This document shows, piece after piece, positions 55,855-64,000 of a DNA stretch of 64,000 bases. How positions within the stretch are numbered: the stretch's first letter is position 1; every line of letters begins with the position of its first letter. This stretch comes from Microcebus murinus (lineage: Eukaryota; Chordata; Mammalia; Primates; Cheirogaleidae): positions 16,521,501-16,585,500 of the forward strand of contig NC_134108.1 of the NCBI RefSeq assembly GCF_040939455.1, in the 5' to 3' direction. Both the position numbers and the translations under genes were made by a program. A model generated the notes under the pieces. The model saw only the letters and a program-made list of their open reading frames with translations. It was not told where the DNA came from and did no database searches.

Positions 55855-58374
55855 ATTCTCTCTCTCCATTCCCCTTGCTGTTTCCTTTTGTGTTTTGGAA
55901 ACCTGACCACTCAAGTCAGTGCCCTGGGTTTTCAGCCAGGAATCCACTCCAGGTCAATGGAGCCAAATCTACTTTGTGTCTTGGTCGTTGCAAGTCCTGA
56001 ACTGAACTTGAGGCTGTGTGCCTGCCAAGGCGAAGGATGAGTTGCAAAGGAAACACTTATAGGATTCTATAGTGTCACAAACCCTGCCCTTTTCAAGACC
56101 TTTTGGTATTGTCAGAGTGGCAGCTCTATGGGATCATTTTGAGGACAAAATCTTGGAGATCCAGACTAAGGTTTTTCATAAGCTCTGGCCAGACGAGCCG
56201 GTGACTGCATCATGTACCAGCTGCAATTGATCTGCTGTCTCCTGGGCTCTGCAGAAGGGCTAAGGTGGTCCAACCTGGATTGGATGTGAAAGATCAGTGC
56301 ATCACTGTGGACAGAGAATGCTCTAGAAGAGACAAGCTAGAAAAAGTTGTCTTCTCCTTCTCCTTCCCTATTAATGTAATCTGGGCATCCAGAAGTTTAT
56401 TTTTGTGAAGAAATAATTCCTCGGTTTATTTTGCTAGTAAATGAAGTTTGCCTTGATTTCCACTTTTAAACAAATTTATAGGCATGTGAATTATATTTCT
56501 ATTCGTATTCAGTGATATCTTTCCTATCAGAGTCAATAAAATAGAAAAGTCAATTTTCTTGTAAGATAGAAAAGTGGCAGTTTAAAAGGGGTGTGAGAGT
56601 GGTGGTGTTTATTTCATATCACAATTAATTTTACAATATCTGATATTTTAACAAACAACTGTGTGCCCATTAGAGTAAACCAAAATATGATACTCAAATG
56701 GTATTGAAACTATGGTTCCTAAATCAGAGGTCTGTGTTCCTGGAGAATTACTTGATGGTGCTCACAGTGTGTCCTGTCCCCTACCTCATACTTTCCCACC
56801 AGAGCCCCACATATTGCTTCTGGACAGTTCTCCCTCCTGTGAGAGGCTGCCCACCCCCAACAGCTGTCCTTGGTTACTTCTAAATACTTGTCTACTTCTC
56901 TTGCCATAGGCAACATGAAGTTTGGTTGCCCTGGGCTTATTTTATCCTAGAGATATCAGGAAAGGGCGCAGGAAGGACTCCAGGGGGTATTAAGACAGAA
57001 GGACAACATCTCCCATGATAGTAGAACACTTTACAGAAAGGGAGATTTTCAAAAGAAAGAAGGAAGTTGACTTTTTTGGAAACAGAATGTCTGTGTTTTT
57101 TTTTTTTATCTTCTCTGCCTTGCCTTTTAACTTCTTTTTTTCTTGGCTGAAATTTTAGAGTTGAGAGGAAGTTTTGAGAAAGTTTCTCATGTGTTGACTG
57201 GCTACGTTGAAGGGCTTGACAGAACACTCCCTGGGCTCTAGTCTAATGATCTCTGGTGTATGAAGGTTTGAATGTCAGGTCGGATTAGGCAAAACCATTA
57301 AGTAGGAAGTGTTCTCCTCTGCCATCTTCTCTTGTCCTTATTATGATGTCTAGTTTCTCATGATACATCTTTCTGAATATACAGTTCCTAGCCCACAATG
57401 TCCTATAGTCATAGCCATTGCATTTTTGAACTCATCAAAACAATTGACTTCAATTCCCTCAGTGTCCAATCCGAAGAAGCTAGCTGGTTCTTATGGATGT
57501 GAGCAGAGAACTAAGGGGTTAATAGGGAACTAGTCCAGGTAATATATTTGTATTTAAACTGGGGGTTCTTTGAGACATTGCTCAAATCGACAGAAAATAC
57601 TCCAATTTTGTGACAAAGGCAATTGCGTTACGAGTGAACAAGCCTTTTGGAAGCCTTCAACACTTGTCATTTTGACCTCAATTATGCGTATTTTGCGTGT
57701 GGTTGACCCCGATAAGTTTTACTGCAGCTCTGGTTGGGAGCTGGGGTCGGAACCTCCAGAACTTAGACTCAAATGTGGGAGAATTTTGTGGTTGTTTGGT
57801 TTTGTTTGTTTGGTCTTTCAAGCACATAAGCCAGACGCCACTCAGTAAGATCCAAGATTAGTGGCACTGCTCACTGCCTGATGACTAAGGCAATTAAGTA
57901 AGTCTTGGTGCTGGCATAGCACCACAATAACAAATCCCATAGTGTCAAACGCCTTTGCCAGATGGATTGCTCAAACCTTTGGAAGCATTCTCAAGTACAC
58001 ATACTTAATCACTGCAGGCCCAGTTCATGGAAAAATGACATGGGGCTTGTGTGGGCGGAAGGTTCCTGTCACTTTCTTTGGGCCATCAATCCCATTGTCA
58101 GCTTCTATAGCCAATATCATCCTGTTCTCCTTTCTTGGGGCTAGCAGTACTTAAGTGATAGAAATACGATGAATGCAGGGGATCTAATGATATATTTTTT
58201 TCCAAATAGCTTAGATTTTTCTAGAATAGGCCTCATTTCAAATATCCTATCCCCTTGCCTTTTAAAGTACATTCTGTATTCATCATATTGAGTCCCAATT
58301 TTTACTTTAAAAGCAGGTTACAGCATTTCTTCTATTCAGCTTATTAAAGAATGTAAGTTACCTGCCCAAGAAGG

Positions 58375-58375
<1 letters not shown>
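55854..58375. other. Long unassigned non-coding stretch
   Basis: About 2.5 kb with no gene and no confident repeat. A T-run lies at 57098-57109. Frames at 56698-56916 overlap on both strands and are unrecognised. Confidence 0.45.
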
Positions 58376-58411
<36 letters not shown>

Positions 58412-58460
58412 TATAAATATATGTGTGTGTGGATATATATGTGTGTGTATATATATAAAT
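58376..58460. repeat. (TA)n/(CA)n/(TG)n compound repeat with palindromic core
   Basis: A run of TA followed by ACACAC, TATA, GTGTGT and TATA blocks. ACACACATATAT (58401-58412) pairs exactly with ATATATGTGTGT (58417-58428) around ATAA, so the array can form a cruciform or hairpin. Confidence 0.93.
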
Positions 58461-60307
58461 AAATTATATAAAGTATAATATAAGATTATATGAAGTATTA
58501 TATAAAGTAAATTAAGCCTTGCCAAAAGATAATAAATCTAATATTCAACTCACTTTTTAATAACTCAACAAGACATTCAATTTTTCCTTCAATCAATATT
58601 TGCCACATGCAGGGAACTTGATGTGACAGAGGCTCAGTATGACATGCTATCTCTCCTCAAGGAGTCTGCAGTTTAGTTGAAGATGAATACAACTCATGAA
58701 TAATGGTGAGCAAGAAGCATAGACAAACAGGTGTGATAACTTCATGGCAAAAATTGCTACTATTGTAGAAGTTCAGGGAAAGGAAACATAGGAAGGAATA
58801 GTCAGAAAAACCTTATAAAGAAAATGGCAGATGACTAGACCTCTGAGGTCTTGTTGGACACAGGGGAAGAGTATCCACATAGGGAAAATATTGCAGAGGG
58901 TGTGGTGGGCATGTATACCAAGGTCAGCCTGGCGTAGTGGAGGGTTTGACTGGTAGGGAATGCAACAAAATGAAGACATAAAGTTGGACTATGGAAAGCT
59001 TTATGACAGGCGCAAGCATTCAGACTTAGTGGAGTTGTTCATGGGAAACCACTGAAAGGTTTTGACAAAGCGCTAAGTTTCAGGAAGCTCAGGCTGGATG
59101 AGAAGCCTGGAAAACTAAAGGTCTTCCATTATGATTCAAGTGATAGCAAGGAGACCTTAGGATAACTTGGTATAAGTGAAATGGAAAAGAAGGAGAGATG
59201 TAAATGATATTGAAAAAGATCTATCAAGATGAGATGCATGGAATAAAGGAGAAGAATGGGTCATGGGTTACTCCAAACCTAGCAACTGTGCCGATGGTAA
59301 TGACCGAATACCTGGATGCCTGAATCACTGATTTCTACATTATATAGACTTGAATGCATATTGATGCCATGGATAAAGAGGAGACTTTAGAATATACTCT
59401 ATTTGGGAAAGAAAATGAGTTTGGTTTTGAATTAATAAATTGTGAGATGATAAAGGGAAATCCAAATTAAAGTATCTCTTAGACAATCAATGAGGTACAT
59501 AGCTCTCTGGAGAGGTCATTAGAAGAATCAGCTGCAAGAATGTAACACTGAAGCCCAATGTGTGGCTGAGTGCATCAAAGAAAGGCTCTATAGTGAGAGG
59601 AGAGCAGAGGCACAGGGTGAAGCTTTACTGCTATTATCCCTTGGATTTCAAGACCAGGTATGTTCCACACGGATGGTCTGACTGGTGCTGAGAGATGGTT
59701 CAATGACAGAGCCGTGTACATAATCTCACCATACTTGATCAAATTGCATTTTAGTATTAAAACTCTGTGAGCCATTTTTAAATGAGCCATTTGAAATGCA
59801 TTGACTTCTGTTAAATTTTAAAAATAAATATTTTGAATTAATAGAATGTGTTTCAAACTCCCAGCCTGAAGCATTAGATGAATCAAAGTAGGATGTGTGG
59901 CATAACTCACATCTTTCACCATCTCTGTTTCCAGAATAATATGCCATGACTAAGTACAGTGGGATTTATGTGGAGCTCTGACATACATTATATCACAACT
60001 ACCTTGACGAATTGCATAGTTATTATTTTCCTGATTCTTAGACAAGAAAATCAAAGGCAACAGAAATTTGGTAGCTTGTTTCGCATCAAATAGTATATGG
60101 TAAAAAACAAGGCCGTTCCCAAGGTTTTCTGGTTCTTTCTGCTATGTGATGAGAAGTCATGTTCAACAGCGCTTCAGAAAAGATGGGGCCTCTTCCAAAA
60201 ATCCAGATGAACAAATGCCTACAATGCTAGTTCTCCAAGAAGAGTTTTCAAGGGAAGCAGGCTGCTAATTTCTTTCCACTTCTTGCATTCCACCATGCAT
60301 GTGCATG
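58461..60307. other. Unassigned; possible ancient repeat in first half
   Basis: 58570-59370 ('agtctgcagtttagttgaa', 'ggaaaccactgaaaggtttt', 'gacaaagcgctaagtttcag', 'tgagatgcatggaataaagg') follows the general plan of a mammal-wide element that reads 'gaagccattggagggttttgagcag'. I cannot name it with confidence. No gene. Confidence 0.45.
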
Positions 60308-60308
60308 T

Positions 60309-60332
60309 ACACACACACACACACACACACAC
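60309..60332. repeat. (CA)12 microsatellite
   Basis: Uninterrupted CA run of about 12 units. Confidence 0.93.
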
Positions 60333-61966
60333 GTACACATACAAAAATCTCCTGAAAGGGCTACCAAGGTCAGGAGATGAATTATAGTCCATCGCAGGTG
60401 CATAAGTGTGGGATACATGAGGAATAATGATACTGCTACAAATTCATACTTCATAAAAATAGGTGCTTCTCTATTTACAAGCTTTCAACTCACAAGCCCA
60501 TTCCTACATGTAAACAAAACTCCATTTCAAAGCAAAAGCCCACCATTTCTACTCTTCACCAACAGGTGGCACCATGATTGTGCACAGACATTTTAGTCTT
60601 ACCTTCGTTAGTCTGTGGCCAGAATCACAAACTCAGGCAGGTAAAGTAAATGAATGAAGTGAGACCCACATAAGACAAAAGGGGGTAAAACTTGCGGTGG
60701 ACCGTGGAGTGCATGCTGATCAAAAGAGGGCAGCCAGATCTCAGCTCTAGACCATTGTCTTCAGGAGGGATTGGGGGCCCACTGTTGCAAGATATTCTGA
60801 TTTTTCAAGATGGCGCAAAAATTCGTGTGAAACTTCTGACTTGTATGTGAACACTCTTGGTTTTTTAATTTGGCAGCTAATTCACATTTCATAAAAGCAC
60901 TGTGCAGATGAAACACATGCACATCTGCAGGCCAGATTTTGTGTTTTTTGAATTGGTTTACTAACATTATTAACTCCATCATGTCCAAAAAGTACAAAGC
61001 AGGAAGAGTGATGAGGGGCATAAGAAGAGAGCCAAGAAAGTAAGAAATTCTGAACTCATGCCACCAATGCCCAGTTAGGTTCTCCAGAGAAACCTAACTT
61101 TACAAAGATATGGATACATTAATTGACTCAAAAGTAATGCTTTGGATTCACAAACAAATGGACTTATAAATGGCTTTTAAAAGCCTTACCTGTCATCAAG
61201 GCAGAAGGGTTGACAACATTTACATCATGAACCTTTTTCAGAAAGGGATTCTCCTAACATGTTCATAGAAGGGCTACTATTCTGTGACTCCAGGACTGTT
61301 AAAAGCATCAGAAAAAAATTTTTAAAAGTTACATCAAACATGAACTTTGGAAGGCAAGCTAGTTGAGAAAAAATAATTTGACCCCCAATTAAGAGAAGAA
61401 CTGGAAGAAAGATATTGTGGCTTGGTGCGAAAACCACGTGGGATTTGGTATCAGAAAATCTGGAATTTAGGCTTCGCTCTGCTATTAATATCTACCTGAT
61501 CTTGGGCAAATCTTATAACATTTATGTAGTTCGATTTCATTTTTTATAAAGGAGGAGTTAATAATTACTTTCCTTACAAACTTATAGTATTAATTATAAT
61601 AAGTATATAAAAATATAATGTAGTGTCTAAATCATAAGGATTAAACAATTTTTAATTTTAAAAAATAATTACTATTAAAATGATAGTGATAATGAGGAAG
61701 AAGAAAATGATGTTGGGGAAGAAAAAACATATCAAATAAGTGCATAAAGCAGAAATCACTTGCACTCTGTGAAAAACAAATCTTTCCTGGCTCTTTCTAG
61801 ATTGAAAGAGCATATAGACTTCTCAGAAACTAGCAACAAAGGACACCAATCCCAAAACAATGTGGACATGGGAAGACAGCTACATCTGACTAAAGCAGTT
61901 CAAGCAAAACTATTATCTGCAGGGTTGGGACATTATAAGTCCTGGACTGTGATTTTTAACAGTTTA
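60333..61966. other. Unassigned non-coding sequence
   Basis: AT-rich. 61455-61700 has MIR-like words ('cttgggcaaatcttataac') followed by an AT-rich tail, too weak to call. No gene. Confidence 0.45.
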
Positions 61967-61983
61967 CTCTTACTTTTATAATT
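61967..61983. repeat. Left TSD of the 61984-62280 Alu
   Basis: 17-bp exact repeat (CTCTTACTTTTATAATT) matched at 62281-62297. Confidence 0.93.
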
Positions 61984-62280
61984 TGTTTTTTATTTTTAGA
62001 GCTAGGATCTTGCTCTGTCACCCAGGCTGGAGTGCAGTGGCACAATTATAGCTCACTGTAACTTCAAACTCCTGCACTCAAGGGGTGCTCTAGTCTCAGC
62101 CTCTCAAGTAGCTGGTTCTACAGGTGCTCATCACCATACCTGGCTAATATTTTTAATCTTTTGTATAGATTGGGTCTTGCTATGTTGCCTAGGCTGGTCT
62201 CAAACTCCTGGCTTCAAGAGGCCAGATCCTCTGGCCTCTCAAAGTGCTGAGATTACAGGGGTGAGCCACCCCATCTGGCC
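61984..62280 (-). mobile_element. Old dimeric Alu (AluJ-like), antisense
   Basis: 'cttgctctgtcacccaggct', 'ggagtgcagtggcacaatta', 'tcaagtagctggttctacag', a T-rich linker, 'gggtcttgctatgttgccta', 'ctctcaaagtgctgagatta' and 'gtgagccaccccatctggcc'. Both arms are present, without the lemur linker, so it predates the 6318-6640 and 36938-37272 copies. A perfect 17-bp TSD flanks it. Confidence 0.94.
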
Positions 62281-62297
62281 CTCTTACTTTTATAATT
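62281..62297. repeat. Right TSD of the 61984-62280 Alu
   Basis: Exact partner of 61967-61983. Confidence 0.93.
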
Positions 62298-62939
62298 AAA
62301 ATCATTTCTGTCACATTGAAAAAGCTTGACCTGAGAGTGGGATATCTGGAGATATACACATCTGCATCATGACTTTCACTACAGAAAGGTGCAAAAGATA
62401 AGAGTAGGCCAACTCCCACTACATTGAGAGAGGATACAATGCTAGGATATGGGTAGTAAATGAGGGGTCATAGTGAAGTAAATATTATAATGCCACATTT
62501 ATATCATTTTGTATTAAACTGATATATGTATATCAATTTATATAATTCTATAGCCAGTATTTGGCAGCATCTAGGTCAAGAGTTTTTACATGATTTATTA
62601 ATTTAAAAAGATTTTGAGGGAGATGTCCACTGTAGCCATGATTGAATAACTGGGATTTGATTTACCCTCCAACCATAAACTTCCAGAAAACCAGACAAAG
62701 TTTTGGGATATTAGACAACAGCCAATACAGGATTGTAATCCCTAAGAGAAGGGAGACAAATGAGGTGAACCCAGCTATCTTCTTGGAGGCTCATTCTGGA
62801 TCATGAATCTTAGAAAGATCCCATATAGAGCGTGGCAATCTCACTTTACTTGAGGAAACAGAGATTAAATTCGAGGGAGGCTGAGCTGGCTAGAACTTGT
62901 GGGACAGAGTACTGAAGGGTGTAGGGCAGTGCATGGAGA
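62298..62939. other. Unassigned non-coding sequence
   Basis: No gene or clear repeat. It may include L1 material at its right end. Confidence 0.4.
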
Positions 62940-64000
62940 GAGCTCCAGAAAACTTCATAAATATCAATAATCATATTAAATGTAAATGGTTTAAATAATT
63001 TGATTAAAAGATAGAGATTGTCAAATTTGATAAAAAAGGAAAGACCCAACTATATGATGCCTACAAAAAACTTACTTCACACATAAAAACACAAATAGAT
63101 TAGAAGTAAAAAAGATAAAACAAGATATATCATACCAACACTAAAAATAAATAAATAAGAAAAAAATTTCTATTTTAATATCAAACAAAATAGATTTTAC
63201 AACTAAGAATATTACTAGAGACAAAAAGTTTATTTCATAATGATAGAGGTTAATTAATGAAAACAACATAACAATGCTAAATGTTTATGTAACTAATAAT
63301 AGATCTTCAAAATACATGAAACAGAACTGAAAATATGGCATGGAGAAATAGAAAATCTACAATTATAATTTGCGGTTCAACATCCCTACTCAATAGTCGC
63401 TCAAACAAATAGATATAAAATCAGGTAGGGTCTATAAAGTTTAAACAACTCTATCAACCAAATTGACCTGATTGACTATTATAGAACACTTCACTGGACA
63501 ACAGCAGAGTGCTCTTTCTTCTCAAGTGCACACAGAACATTTTCTAAGACAGACCATATTATGGGGACAGAAAGCAAGTCACAATAAATAGAAAAGGGTT
63601 CAAGTCTTACAAAATTTATTTTCTGACCAAAATGTAATTAAATTAGAATTCCATAATAGAACTGATCTGGAAAAATCTTCAAATGTTTAGAAATTAAATA
63701 ACACAATTTTAAGTAACTCATGGTTCAAAGAAGACATCAAAAGATAAATTACAAAGTATTTTGAACCAAATGAAAGTGAAAACACAATATTCCCACACCT
63801 GTGAGGTGCAACTAAAGCAACTAGCCACTAGAAAGGGTAAGGAATTATTTTGAACTACTTTATACTAATAAATACTATACTAATAAATTTGACAACTTAG
63901 GTTAAATGGACAAATCCCTTGAAATATAAAACCACTAAAGTTCTTCCAAGAAGAAATAGATAACCTGAATAGCCCTTACATCTATTAAAGAAATTGAATT
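62940..64000 (+). mobile_element. Old L1 ORF2 fragment running off the window
   Basis: 'aaatatcaataatcatatt', 'aaatgtaaatggtttaaata', 'attaaaagatagagattgt', 'caagatatatcataccaac' and 'acagaccatattatgggg' follow L1 ORF2 between the endonuclease and RT domains in sense. Frequent stops and indels show a dead copy. It has no visible 3' end here and continues past 64000. Confidence 0.85.

Noticed and set aside
55385..56040. Open frames of 173 and 184 codons
   Set aside because: They run through the (CA)24 array, which codes for alternating His-Thr in several frames and removes stop codons. Both frames are open at once and neither has a domain.

Overview
The window is mammalian nuclear DNA, most likely from a strepsirrhine primate (lemur group). 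Two full dimeric Alu elements (6318-6640 and 36938-37272) carry an enlarged linker between the arms, with an A/T-rich segment containing the core ATTGGCCAACTAAT or its diverged form. I associate that linker with lemur and related Alus. The 3' ends of two L1 copies (2785-3465 and 13395-13745) also look like strepsirrhine L1 tails. Older layers shared by placental mammals are present throughout: MIR, L2, CR1/L3-like LINE, MER5, Tigger, MLT1/MST LTRs and old L1M.

I find no protein-coding gene, tRNA, rRNA or intact ncRNA that I can support. The longest open frames (up to 184 codons) lie in simple repeats, in decayed L1 ORF2, or in unique sequence without a recognisable family. The window is best read as intergenic or deep intronic sequence.

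Layout: 1-2768 is mostly unique with one MIR. 2769-3914 holds a truncated L1 with target-site duplications (TSDs), then an MLT1 LTR. 5720-7470 is an old L1 interrupted by a lemur-type Alu just before its reverse-transcriptase DD motif. 9880-12000 is a GC-richer unique block. 13395-13745 is an L1 3' end with a G-quadruplex tract. 15675-16057 is an Alu whose tail has become a large tetranucleotide array. 17023-17218 is a fossil Alu monomer. 22050-23190 has two short L1 tails with TSDs. 24797-25099 is a Tigger-like DNA transposon. 27640-35700 is dominated by antisense L1, broken by a 783-bp solitary LTR, a second L1 tail, an MST LTR and a sense L1. 36923-37287 is a lemur-type Alu. 40068-41840 has an Alu monomer and an L1. 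42080-46760 has L2 and MIR relics, long unassigned open frames and a cluster of palindromes. 46875-47800 is a CpG-richer pocket. 49215-51640 has paired MIRs and a CR1/L3-like relic split by another repeat. 54895-62280 has MIR, microsatellites and an AluJ. 62940-64000 is an L1 ORF2 fragment running off the right end.

No set of genes works together here. What can be read directly is the insertion history: nested elements, exact TSDs and relative ages. Family names come from memory of consensus sequences, without any search, so subfamily assignments are approximate. No new biological system is evident. The most unusual structures are the palindrome cluster at 43417-43694, the solitary LTR with a perfect 6-bp TSD, and the microsatellite that has replaced an Alu tail.
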